Notes under the pieces: generated by a model
Database searches by the model: none
The model's input: only the letters and a program-made list of their open reading frames with translations
Told to the model about the DNA's origin: nothing
Source: Kineosporia sp. R_H_3
GTDB lineage: Bacteria > Actinomycetota > Actinomycetes > Actinomycetales > Kineosporiaceae
Length of the DNA: 50,944 bases
Assembly: GCF_002198675.1 (NCBI RefSeq)
Contig: NZ_MWLL01000077.1
Coordinates: forward strand, 1-50,944
Direction of reading: 5' to 3'
In this document: piece after piece, positions 32,579 through 40,399 of the stretch
Layout: every line of letters begins with the position of its first letter
Position numbering within the stretch: the first letter of the stretch is position 1
Made by a program: the position numbers and the translations under genes

Positions 32579-34060
32579 GTGAGCGTCCGGTGGCTGTTCG
32601 GTGACCAGCTCGGCCCGCACTTCACCGACGACCTCGCCGACGACGCCCCGGTGCTCCTCGTCGAGTCGCGCCGGGTGTTCGCGCGCAGGCGGTTCCACCG
32701 GGCGAAGGCGCACCTCGTGCTGTCGGCGATGCGGCACCGTGCCGCCGAGCTCGGCGACCGGTGCACGTACGCACAGGTCGGCACGTACGCCGAGGCGCTG
32801 GACGCCGTCCGCGGGCCGGTGACCGTCGCGTACCCGACGTCGCACGCGGCGCTGCGCCTCGTGCAGGCCCGCGACGACGTCGAGGTGCTGCCCGCGCGCG
32901 GGTTCGCCACGCCGATGCCGGAGTTCGCCCGCTGGGCCGACGGCCGCGGCGCGCGCCGGCTGCTCCTGGAGGACTTCTACCGCGACGCGCGCCGCCGGCT
33001 CGACGTCCTCATGGACGGCGACGAGCCCGCGGGCGGGCGGTGGAACTTCGACGCCGACAACCGCGAGCCGCCGCCCCGTGACGGCCGGCTCGCCGTCCCG
33101 GGCCCGTGGTGGCCGGCCGAGGACGACGTCGACGCGCAGGTCCGGGACGACCTCGACCGCTGGGAGCGCGACGGCGACGTGGCGTTCGTCGGCCGGGATG
33201 GTCCGCGCCGGTTCGCCGCGACCCGGGCCGAGGCGCTGGCCGCGCTGGACCACTTCGTGACCCACCGGCTCGACGCGTTCGGGCCGCACGAGGACGCCAT
33301 GCTCGCCGACGACCCGTGGATGGCCCACTCGCTGCTGTCGGCCCCGATGAACCTCGGCCTGCTCGACCCGCTGGAGGTCGTCGCGCGCGCCGAGCAGGCC
33401 TACCGCACGGGTGCGGCGTCGCTGCAGTCCGTCGAAGGCTTCGTCCGGCAGGTGATCGGCTGGCGGGACTACGTCTGGCACCTCTACTGGCACCAGCCGC
33501 CGGGCTACCGCGACCGCAACGCGCTGGCAGCCGGCGAACCGCTCCCGCAGTGGTTCGCGGACCTCGACGCCGACGCCGTCGAGGCACGCTGCCTGTCGAC
33601 GGTGCTGGCCGGCGTCCGGGACCACGGCTGGGTGCACCACATCCCGCGGCTCATGGTGCTCGGCAACTGGGCGCTCCAGCGCGGCGTCGACCCGGCGGCG
33701 CTCACCGACTGGTTCCACCGCTGCTTCGTCGACGGCTACGACTGGGTGATGGTGCCCAACGTCGTCGGGATGTCCCAGCACGCTGACGGCGGGGTGATGG
33801 CGACGAAGCCCTACGCGTCCGGCGGGGCGTACGTCGACCGGATGAGCGACTTCTGCCGGGGCTGCCGGTACAACCCGAAGAAACGGCTCGGCCCGGACGC
33901 GTGCCCGTACACCGCCGGCTACTGGGCCTTCCTCGACCGCACCCGGGACCGGCTCGCCGGCAACCACCGGATGGCGCAGCCGCTCAAGGGCCTCGAACGG
34001 CTCGCCGACCTCGGCGCCGTCGTCGCGCAGGAGCGGGACCGGGGCACCAGCGCCCCCTGA
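32579..34060 (+). CDS. Iron-sulfur bacterial cryptochrome/photolyase-related protein
   Basis: The 493-residue flavoprotein matches the FeS-BCP group (PhrB/CryB, formerly deoxyribodipyrimidine photolyase-related): N-terminal WLFGDQLGPHF, helical FAD domain with WHLYWHQPPGYRDRN, VHHIPRLMVLGNWAL and WVMVPNVVGMSQHADGG, and four Cys for the [4Fe-4S] cluster, with three visible in DFCRGCRYNP and DACPYTAGY. It probably repairs (6-4) photoproducts in DNA. GTG 32579 lies 22 bp after the acdS terminator. Confidence 0.9.
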   Translation: MSVRWLFGDQLGPHFTDDLADDAPVLLVESRRVFARRRFHRAKAHLVLSAMRHRAAELGDRCTYAQVGTYAEALDAVRGPVTVAYPTSHAALRLVQARDDVEVLPARGFATPMPEFARWADGRGARRLLLEDFYRDARRRLDVLMDGDEPAGGRWNFDADNREPPPRDGRLAVPGPWWPAEDDVDAQVRDDLDRWERDGDVAFVGRDGPRRFAATRAEALAALDHFVTHRLDAFGPHEDAMLADDPWMAHSLLSAPMNLGLLDPLEVVARAEQAYRTGAASLQSVEGFVRQVIGWRDYVWHLYWHQPPGYRDRNALAAGEPLPQWFADLDADAVEARCLSTVLAGVRDHGWVHHIPRLMVLGNWALQRGVDPAALTDWFHRCFVDGYDWVMVPNVVGMSQHADGGVMATKPYASGGAYVDRMSDFCRGCRYNPKKRLGPDACPYTAGYWAFLDRTRDRLAGNHRMAQPLKGLERLADLGAVVAQERDRGTSAP

Positions 34061-34234
34061 CGTCACCCGTCCGCGCGCAGGCTCCCGGGACCTTCGGCCC
34101 TTGGTGGTCATCCACGTTCCGCAGGAAGGAATGTGACGGGGGTCCGGCCGCGCGGGAACGCACTCTGGCCCTCACGAGGACGCCGACGGCAGGTGATGCT
34201 GGCGTCGTCCGGACACGAAGGGGTGGAGGTGACG
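34061..34234. promoter_or_regulatory. Region upstream of the ferredoxin-dioxygenase pair
   Basis: The 174-bp gap contains CGTTCCGCAGGAAGGAATG near 34115-34135, a short TTCC/GGAA dyad like those before other catabolic operons here. The ferredoxin's GGAGG lies at 34225-34229. No clear -35/-10 pair was found. Confidence 0.35.
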
Positions 34235-34561
34235 ATGCCACGGCTCACCGTCGCGGACAGCGACGTCGAGGTGCTGCTCAAGCCCGGGGAGACGATCCTC
34301 GGCGGGCTGCACCGCGCCGGTTACGCGGCGCGGACGGGCTGTCTGCGGGGCGGCTGCGGCGTCTGCAAGGTCGAGGTCACGCAGGGGTCGGTGACGTACG
34401 CCGAGACCGTGGCCGAGACCGTCCTCACCTCCGAGGAACGCACGTCCGGGATCTGCCTCATCTGTCGCGCCGTGCCCCAGGAGGACACGGTCATCGCGCC
34501 GCGGCCGGAGTTCAAGCTCCGCTGCGTCGCCCCCTTCCTCGCCGCGCTCGCGCGGAAGTGA
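34235..34561 (+). CDS. dmpQ: Plant-type [2Fe-2S] ferredoxin, XylT/DmpQ-like
   Basis: The 108-residue protein has the cluster motif C-x4-C-x2-C (GCLRGGCGVC, about 36-45) and a fourth Cys in GICLICRAVP. XylT/DmpQ ferredoxins re-reduce the active-site iron of catechol 2,3-dioxygenase after oxidative inactivation. The gene lies 55 bp upstream of such a dioxygenase, the same order as dmpQ-dmpB, which supports the role. ATG 34235 has GGAGG 5 bases upstream. It might also feed the Rieske enzyme at 16540, but this is less likely. Confidence 0.87.
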   Translation: MPRLTVADSDVEVLLKPGETILGGLHRAGYAARTGCLRGGCGVCKVEVTQGSVTYAETVAETVLTSEERTSGICLICRAVPQEDTVIAPRPEFKLRCVAPFLAALARK

Positions 34562-34616
34562 AGGGTCCTGTCGCAACGCCACCGCACGTACGCACGCACC
34601 GACCGAAGGAGCTCGG

Positions 34617-35540
34617 ATGTCCGACGTCCTGAGAATGGGCTACGTCCACGCCAGGGTCACCGACCTGGCCCGCGCCAAGGACCACTACGCGAACACGCTC
34701 GGCCTGTACCCGACCCTCGAGGAGGACGGGAAGCTCTACTTCAAGGGCTGGGACGAGTGGGACCACCACTCGGTCGTCCTCGAGGAGGGCGGCGTCGGGG
34801 CCGTGAAGTTCGGCTTCAAGGTGATGGACACGGCGGGCCTGGAGCGGATCGAGAAGAAGGCGCAGACCTTCGGCGACTGCACCGTGACCCGGATGAGCGC
34901 CGGTGAGAACCGCGAGGTCGGCGACGGGATCCGCGTGCAGCTCGACTGCATCGGCCACACCTTCGAGTTCTACACCGACATGACGGCCGTCGGCCTCGAG
35001 GTCGGCACGCACAACCCGGACGCGTTCCCGCGCCACCTCGTCGGCATCGGCGCCCCGATGCTCGACCACGCGCTGCTCATCGGCGAGGACATCGACACGG
35101 CCGCCCGGTTCTTCATGGAGGTCACGGACTTCTACACGACCGAGCGGGCGCAGACCGACCTGTCGGACGAGGCGCAGACCATCGCCTACTGGCTGTCGTC
35201 CATGCAGAAGGTCCACGACATCGCGCTCCTGCGCGGCGAGAACGGCAAGCTGCACCACTTCGCGTTCCAGATGCGCGACTGGAACGACATCCTCCACGCG
35301 GCGGACCTGTTCGCGATGGACGACGTCCCGATCGACGTCGGCCCCACCCGCCACGGCATCACCCGGGGCGAGACGATCTACTTCTTCGACCCGGCCGGCA
35401 ACCGCAACGAGACCTTCGCCGGCGGCTACACGTCGTACCGGGACCGCCCGACGATCATCTGGACGGCGGACCAGCTCGCGAAGGGCATCTTCTACCACGC
35501 CCGCGAGCTCAAGGAGTCCTTCACGTCCGTCTACACGTGA
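34617..35540 (+). CDS. dmpB: Catechol 2,3-dioxygenase, XylE/DmpB type
   Basis: The 307-residue enzyme has exactly the XylE length, with H151 as first iron ligand and H214, H246, Y255 and E265 at the same numbers as in XylE. The signature TRHGITRGETIYFFDP fits extradiol enzymes. It cleaves catechol or methylcatechols to 2-hydroxymuconic semialdehydes. ATG 34617 has GAAGGAG upstream. With the ferredoxin it forms a two-gene unit set apart from the phenol hydroxylase operon. A paralogue of the same type lies at 39037. A strong terminator follows. Confidence 0.93.
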   Translation: MSDVLRMGYVHARVTDLARAKDHYANTLGLYPTLEEDGKLYFKGWDEWDHHSVVLEEGGVGAVKFGFKVMDTAGLERIEKKAQTFGDCTVTRMSAGENREVGDGIRVQLDCIGHTFEFYTDMTAVGLEVGTHNPDAFPRHLVGIGAPMLDHALLIGEDIDTAARFFMEVTDFYTTERAQTDLSDEAQTIAYWLSSMQKVHDIALLRGENGKLHHFAFQMRDWNDILHAADLFAMDDVPIDVGPTRHGITRGETIYFFDPAGNRNETFAGGYTSYRDRPTIIWTADQLAKGIFYHARELKESFTSVYT

Positions 35541-35587
35541 CGGGCTGAGCGTCCCCCGGGACGCCGAACCCGCTGTCCCGCAACGGG

Positions 35588-35628
35588 GCGAGGGCCCGGA
35601 CCACCCACCCGGTGGTCCGGGCCCTCGC
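35588..35628. terminator. Strong bidirectional terminator
   Basis: Arms 35588-35605 and 35611-35628 pair perfectly over 18 bp around CACCC. It separates the rightward dioxygenase from the leftward HIT gene and can serve both. Confidence 0.88.
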
Positions 35629-35659
35629 GCGTCGCGGGACCGGCCGGACGGCGTCCCGC

Positions 35660-36133
35660 TCACAACGCGCGGCGGATCTCGGCGGCCAGCGCCGCCTGCT
35701 CGGCGTCGGTCACGTCGAGCACCCCGTTCTCGGCCATGAGCGCGTGGAACTGCTGGCGCTCGTAAGGGACCCCGGGCGGCAGCGGCGCGACGTGCCAGTG
35801 CACGTGCGCGTTGCCGTCCTGGCTGCCGAGGCTCAGCACGTAGAGCCGTTCGGTCGGGACCGCTCTGGAGACCGCCCGACCGACCCGGTGAACGACCTTC
35901 TGCAGGTGCAGGTACTCGGGCAGGTCGAGGTCCTGGACGACTCCCTCCACGTGCCGCTTCGGGGCGACGATGCAGTACCCGCGCAGGGTCGGGTACCGCG
36001 AGAGGAACGCCACGGCGTCGTCGTCCTCGAAGACCATCTGGTGCTCGTAGCCCGCGGTGCCGTCGAGGAACGCGCAGACGAAGCACGGCCCGCGCCGCGC
36101 CCGCTCCACGTAGGCGTCGAGGTCGAAGGTCAC
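35660..36133 (-). CDS. HIT-family nucleotide-binding hydrolase
   Basis: The 157-residue protein has the histidine triad HVHWHV near residue 111-116, an N-terminal C-x2-C (CFVC) and the central KRHVEGV region, all typical of HIT hydrolases that act on nucleoside phosphoramidates or dinucleotides. GTG 36133 is chosen because longer frames run into the inverted repeat at 36148. It is a single leftward gene between catabolic regions. Confidence 0.88.
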   Translation of the reverse strand: MTFDLDAYVERARRGPCFVCAFLDGTAGYEHQMVFEDDDAVAFLSRYPTLRGYCIVAPKRHVEGVVQDLDLPEYLHLQKVVHRVGRAVSRAVPTERLYVLSLGSQDGNAHVHWHVAPLPPGVPYERQQFHALMAENGVLDVTDAEQAALAAEIRRAL

Positions 36134-36147
36134 GCGCTCAGTCTGCC

Positions 36148-36222
36148 CGCCACAGCGCAACCACAACCCCGTCCCGGCTGCACGAGCAGGCCGTCGGGGC
36201 AGGTTGTGGTTGCGTTGTGGCG
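36148..36222. repeat. Large inverted repeat upstream of the HIT gene
   Basis: A 21-bp arm (36148-36168) is repeated inverted at 36202-36222 with one mismatch; the core is GCAACCACAACC / GGTTGTGGTTGC. The 33-bp loop itself contains CCCCG and CGGGG able to extend the stem. It lies 15 bp before the HIT start codon. It could be a large operator, a structured leader or a small mobile repeat. Confidence 0.75.
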
Positions 36223-36351
36223 CGTGCGGGTCGGCGGATCCCCCAACGGGCCCCCGGGCGAGCGGGCGATCCCCGACGCGCCGAGGTCCCCGCCCGGCCG
36301 ACGATCGGTGCACGGACGGGGACCCACCCGCCGGGGACCGAGGAGGCAACC

Positions 36352-36522
36352 ATGTACACCGTCGTCCAGTCCGTCGGCCGGACCAGCTACCGGCACTCCT
36401 GCGATCATGGTTTCTGCACCGTCTGCGGCGGGGTGTGGCCCTGTGCCCGCGCCGACGCCGACGTCGCCGTCCCGGCGGTCCCGGTCCCCCGGCTCGCCGC
36501 CGACCGGACCGGCGGACACTGA
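36352..36522 (+). CDS. Small Cys-rich protein, 56 residues
   Basis: ATG 36352 follows GAGGAGG with 6-bp spacing, so translation is well supported. The product MYTVVQSVGRTSYRHS has C-DHGF-C-TV-C-GGVWP-C clustered in the middle, which could bind zinc or iron. No family was recognised. It is 12 bp upstream of the next gene, and the three genes to 37899 look like one operon. Confidence 0.65.
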   Translation: MYTVVQSVGRTSYRHSCDHGFCTVCGGVWPCARADADVAVPAVPVPRLAADRTGGH

Positions 36523-36534
36523 CCGGGAGCGCAC

Positions 36535-37077
36535 ATGGGCACGACCTACCTCATCGTCGACCCCGACCGCCAGGAGTTCCTCGACCCCGTCGTCCTGATG
36601 CGGTCCGACCGGTTCGCGGGTGTCGTCGCCGGGCCGCCGGCGCAGGCGGTGCTCCTGCTGACAGCCCGCGGGGCCGACCTGGACGGGCTCCCGCACGCCG
36701 GCCGCTGGCACGGCGACCGGGTGCTCCTCGCCGGTGACGGCGACGCGGCCGACCTGCACGGCGTCCGCACCGCCCTTCCCGACCGCCCGGGCCGCAACCT
36801 GGTCGGCCTGGCCGAGGAGGAGTACACCGACCTCAGCCTGGCCGCGCTCGCCCTCGTCCTGCGGGCGGACCGGGCCGGCGCGACGCAGTGGGCCACGGCA
36901 GCGGCGCAGGACGACGCCGTGCTGGTCCGGCTCGCCGCAGCGGCGCTCACGAGCGGTTCGGCCACGCTGCGCGACGCGCTGGCCCACGGCGTCGGCACCG
37001 ACTGGGAGCGGCGGTACCGGAAGGCCGCCGGACGCGACACCCCGATCACCCGGCGGCTGCACCGCGCCGGTGCGTGA
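36535..37077 (+). CDS. Unknown soluble protein, 180 residues
   Basis: The product (MGTTYLIVDPDRQEFLDP) looks like a mixed alpha/beta soluble protein without Cys or membrane segments. The second half is Ala-rich and helical, with LRDALAHGVGTDWERRYRKAAG. I do not recognise a family. It is preceded by a Cys-rich small gene and followed by another unknown gene, with no link to the catabolic clusters visible. Confidence 0.65.
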   Translation: MGTTYLIVDPDRQEFLDPVVLMRSDRFAGVVAGPPAQAVLLLTARGADLDGLPHAGRWHGDRVLLAGDGDAADLHGVRTALPDRPGRNLVGLAEEEYTDLSLAALALVLRADRAGATQWATAAAQDDAVLVRLAAAALTSGSATLRDALAHGVGTDWERRYRKAAGRDTPITRRLHRAGA

Positions 37078-37113
37078 GACCGGGCACGAGAGGACCGACA
37101 CGAGAGGACCGAC

Positions 37114-37899
37114 ATGGACCTGAGCGTCTTCTACGCGGGCCTGCTCGCGGCGCCCTCCGCCGCCGAACGGGTGTGGGGTGTCGACCGGTGGACCGAGTAC
37201 TTCGGCGACGACGCGCACCTGCTGCCGCTCCTCGACGACGACGCCCCTGTCGTGCGCAGCCACGGCGGCCGGCGGCTGCTGGTCGAGGTCCGCGCAGTGG
37301 CGCTCGTCGCCCTCCAGGACCGGCACCGGGGCGCACGGCACGGCTGGCCGTACGGGCCGGTGGTCGTCCGGCGGGCCATGCCGGTGGACGACGCGACAGC
37401 GCAGGCCCGGGCGGCGCTCGACGCGCTCGACCCGGCGGAGCGCGACGGCGTGACCGACCGGGTCGCCGCGACACTCGCCGAACGCGTCGGACCACCGCCG
37501 GACGACGTCGACGCCTGCCGCGCGTACTGCACGCTCCTCGCGCTCGACCTCGTCCCCTACGAGGTGCAGGAGGTGGACCCCACGACGCTGCTCACACCGC
37601 TGCAGGTCGCCGTCCACCGGTCCCAGCTCGTCAGCCCACGACCGGTGCCGCACCTGAGGTTCGACGGCCCGGGCGGGACGGTCGGTTACCTCTACCGGGA
37701 CGGTACCTGGGTCCACGACCTCGACGAGAGCCCGCTCGGCCGCGACGTCGCGCGCTTCCTGGAGCGGCTCGCCGCCGCCCAGCCACGGCGCTGGACCGCG
37801 GCCGCAGCAGCCGCCGAGGACGACCTCGACCACCTCCGGCACGTCGCCGACGCGCTCGCCCGCGTGTGCCCCTGCACCGTCGTGACGGACGACGCCTGA
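37114..37899 (+). CDS. Unknown soluble protein, 261 residues
   Basis: ATG 37114 follows GAGAGGAC. The protein (MDLSVFYAGLLAAPSAAERV) has a patch of aromatic and His residues in the middle and three Cys, two near the C-terminus (RVCPCTVV). It has no export signal. I do not recognise a family. It ends 5 bp before the convergent reductase gene of the phenol hydroxylase operon. Confidence 0.65.
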   Translation: MDLSVFYAGLLAAPSAAERVWGVDRWTEYFGDDAHLLPLLDDDAPVVRSHGGRRLLVEVRAVALVALQDRHRGARHGWPYGPVVVRRAMPVDDATAQARAALDALDPAERDGVTDRVAATLAERVGPPPDDVDACRAYCTLLALDLVPYEVQEVDPTTLLTPLQVAVHRSQLVSPRPVPHLRFDGPGGTVGYLYRDGTWVHDLDESPLGRDVARFLERLAAAQPRRWTAAAAAAEDDLDHLRHVADALARVCPCTVVTDDA

Positions 37900-37904
37900 C
37901 CGGC

Positions 37905-38993
37905 TCAGCGCTTGATGAGCGGCGACCGCACCGTCCCGGCGGCCCGGTTGCTCTCGTCGAGGAACTCCTCGCGGTACATGTCCCGTGGGAAGAGCTGCTT
38001 GGACATCAGTGTGCGCATCGCGGCGTCAACCATCGCCGGCGGCCCGCAGACGTACGCGACGTGGCCTCGCAACGTCTCGTGGTCGGCGGCCAGGACGTCG
38101 GTGACCATCCCGGACGCGTACCCCTCGGCCTCCTCCTCGGACAGGCACGGCCGGTAGGTGAACCGGTCGGGGAAGCGCGCGGCGAGGTCGCTGAACAGCG
38201 CGACGTCGTAGAGCGCCGCCCGGGTGCGCGCGCCCTGGTAGAGGCTCAGGTGGGCGGGCCCGGGACCGTGCTCGGACGGCCCGTCGAGGAGCACCCGTCT
38301 GATCATCGAGGCGATCGGGGCGAGGCCGGTGCCGCCCGCGACGAGCACCGCGCGGTCCGGGCGCGACATCCGGACGACGAACCGCCCGTACGGGCCGGTG
38401 AGCCGGACGACGTCGCCCGCAGCGAGCCCGGCGAACACCCAGCCGTCGCTGCACGCCCCGCCCGGGGTCCGGCGGACGTGGAACTCCAGCGTCCTGCCGG
38501 ACGACGGCGGGTTGGCCATCGAGTACGTCCGGGTGACGCCCTCCCGGCCGCCGACGAGCGCGGGCGGGAGCTGCCACGCCATGTACTGGCCGGCGTCGAA
38601 GGCGATCTCGCGGTCGAGCTCGACGACGACCCGGCGGGTGTCGAGGGCGATGTCCTCGACGAGCGTCACCGTGCCCGTGTAGTCGTCGACGGCGTGCGAC
38701 GGGGTCTCCTCGTCGGCGTCCATGTCGGCCTCGACGACGACCGGGCCGCGCGGACGCGCGCAGCACATGAGCAGCTTCTCCTCGCGCTCGAAGTCCATGA
38801 GCGCGAAGGAGGAGGAGTCCCCGTGGTCGACGTCGCCGTCGACGAGCTCGGCCTTGCACGTGCCGCAGGTGCCGTGGGTGCACGAGTGCGGCACCCAGAC
38901 CCCCGCGCGCAGGCAGGCGTCGAGGATCGTCTGGTCCTCGCGGCAGGCGACCTCGACGCCGAGCGGCTCGACGGTGACCATGTGGCTGTCCAC
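37905..38993 (-). CDS. dmpP: Phenol hydroxylase reductase component (P)
   Basis: The 362-residue reductase passes electrons from NAD(P)H through FAD and a [2Fe-2S] cluster to the hydroxylase. The ferredoxin domain has C-x4-C-x2-C (SCTHGTCGTC, about 36-45) and a fourth Cys in LLMCCARP. The FAD-binding RTYSMANPP and the NAD-binding GGTGLAPIASM and CGPPAMVDA follow. GTG 38993 is chosen with GGAGGAGGAG 7 bases upstream. It is last in the operon and separated from the O subunit gene by a dioxygenase gene, unlike dmpKLMNOP. Confidence 0.92.
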   Translation of the reverse strand: MDSHMVTVEPLGVEVACREDQTILDACLRAGVWVPHSCTHGTCGTCKAELVDGDVDHGDSSSFALMDFEREEKLLMCCARPRGPVVVEADMDADEETPSHAVDDYTGTVTLVEDIALDTRRVVVELDREIAFDAGQYMAWQLPPALVGGREGVTRTYSMANPPSSGRTLEFHVRRTPGGACSDGWVFAGLAAGDVVRLTGPYGRFVVRMSRPDRAVLVAGGTGLAPIASMIRRVLLDGPSEHGPGPAHLSLYQGARTRAALYDVALFSDLAARFPDRFTYRPCLSEEEAEGYASGMVTDVLAADHETLRGHVAYVCGPPAMVDAAMRTLMSKQLFPRDMYREEFLDESNRAAGTVRSPLIKR

Positions 38994-39036
38994 CACGGGG
39001 CTCCTCCTCCGGTTCGGGCGGGTGGTGCGGGACGGC

Positions 39037-39960
39037 TCAGGTGAGGACGCTCGTGAACCGCTCGTTGAGCTCCCGCTGGATGTAGAAGATGCCCTTGCCG
39101 AGCTGCTCCGGCGTCCAGTTGACGGTCGGGCGGTCGGGGTAGGCGACGTACCCGCCGGAGAAGACCTCGTTGCGGTTGCCCGACGGATCGAAGAAGTAGA
39201 TCGTCTCGCCGCGGGTGATGCCGTGCTGCGTCGGGCCGACGTCCACCGGGACGTCGTCCATCGCGAAGAGCTGGCCGGCGTGCTTGATGGCCGCCCAGTC
39301 CGCGAGCTCGAACGCGAAGTGGTGGAGCTTGCCGTTCGGGCCACCGATGATCGCGATGTCGTGCACCGTGTTGCCGGCGCTCATCCAGGTGCCGATGTAG
39401 TCGGCGTCGTCGTCGAGCGAGGTGACGACGCGCTCGGTGGCGTAGAACCCGAGGACGTCGTGGAAGAACCGGTCCATCCCCTTGACGTCCTCGGCGGTGA
39501 TGAGCGCGTGGTCGATCCGGGGCGCGCCGACGCCGACGAGGTGCCGCGGGAACACCTCCGGGTTGTGGGTGCCGACCTCGGTGCCGTACGCGGTCATCGA
39601 GTGGTAGACCTCGACGACGTGCTCGGACGGCGTGACCATCCGCAGCCCGTCGCTCACCTCGAGGTTCTCGCCGGCGCTCATCCGCTCGACGCTCACGCCG
39701 AAGGTGCGCGCGGCCGCCTCGATGCCGTCGAGGTCGCCCGGGTCGTTGACCTTGAACCCGAGCTTGACGACGCCGACGCCGCCCTCCTCGAGGACGACCG
39801 AGTGGTGGTCCCACTCGTCCCAGCCCTTGTAGTAGACCGAGGTCGGGGTCTCGTGGACCGGGTACAGGCCCATCGTGCTGCCGTAGTGGCCCTTCGCCGC
39901 CGACAGGTCGGTGACGCGGGCATGGACGTATCCGAGGCGGGTGACTCCGTGCAGGGGCAT
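39037..39960 (-). CDS. dmpB: Catechol 2,3-dioxygenase inside the phenol hydroxylase operon
   Basis: This 307-residue XylE-type enzyme has H151, H214, H246, Y255 and E265 at the same positions as its paralogue at 34617. It differs in details such as TQHGIT for TRHGIT. It is placed between the O and P subunit genes of phenol hydroxylase, so hydroxylation and ring cleavage are co-expressed. Its partner ferredoxin would have to come from 34235, as none is adjacent. Confidence 0.93.
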   Translation of the reverse strand: MPLHGVTRLGYVHARVTDLSAAKGHYGSTMGLYPVHETPTSVYYKGWDEWDHHSVVLEEGGVGVVKLGFKVNDPGDLDGIEAAARTFGVSVERMSAGENLEVSDGLRMVTPSEHVVEVYHSMTAYGTEVGTHNPEVFPRHLVGVGAPRIDHALITAEDVKGMDRFFHDVLGFYATERVVTSLDDDADYIGTWMSAGNTVHDIAIIGGPNGKLHHFAFELADWAAIKHAGQLFAMDDVPVDVGPTQHGITRGETIYFFDPSGNRNEVFSGGYVAYPDRPTVNWTPEQLGKGIFYIQRELNERFTSVLT

Positions 39961-40058
39961 GGCGGACCGGCTTTCGTCAGGAGGGTCACGGCAGGGTGGG
40001 ACGAAGGTCCGCCGGGCGCCGCGGGAGGCGCCCGGCGGACCGGTTCACGGCGTACAGG

Positions 40059-40385
40059 TCACGCTGCGACGCACGTGATGAGGCTCTTGTGCCCGACGCC
40101 GAGGGCCTCGAGGCTCTCGTCGCCGGCGGGGCTGATGGGCTTGTCGTCGACGGTCCAGGTGAAGGTCGTCGTCGCGGCGTCGAACTCGGGGTCGCAGGAG
40201 AACAGCGGGTTCACCATGCCTCCCACGAAGTCGTTCCACGACATCGCCTTCGGCGCCCGGAAGCACGCCGCCGCGCAGAACCAGAGGTTGCCCTTCCACC
40301 ACAGGTGGACGAGCTGGTCGTCGCCGTAGAGCTCCTGGCGGGACCGCGAGGGGAACTTGTACTCGCCGATCGAACGGACGGCCAT
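40059..40385 (-). CDS. dmpO: Phenol hydroxylase subunit O (gamma)
   Basis: The 108-residue subunit has the DmpO pattern: an N-terminal MAVRSIGEYKFPSRSRQELYGDD, WWKGNLWFCAAACFRAPK, and a C-terminal region with FTWTVDDKPI. It is the small subunit of the (LNO)2 hydroxylase core. ATG 40385 has GAGGAGAG upstream, and the gene lies 14 bp after the N subunit gene. Confidence 0.9.
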   Translation of the reverse strand: MAVRSIGEYKFPSRSRQELYGDDQLVHLWWKGNLWFCAAACFRAPKAMSWNDFVGGMVNPLFSCDPEFDAATTTFTWTVDDKPISPAGDESLEALGVGHKSLITCVAA

Positions 40386-40399
40386 CGTCTGCTCTCCTC

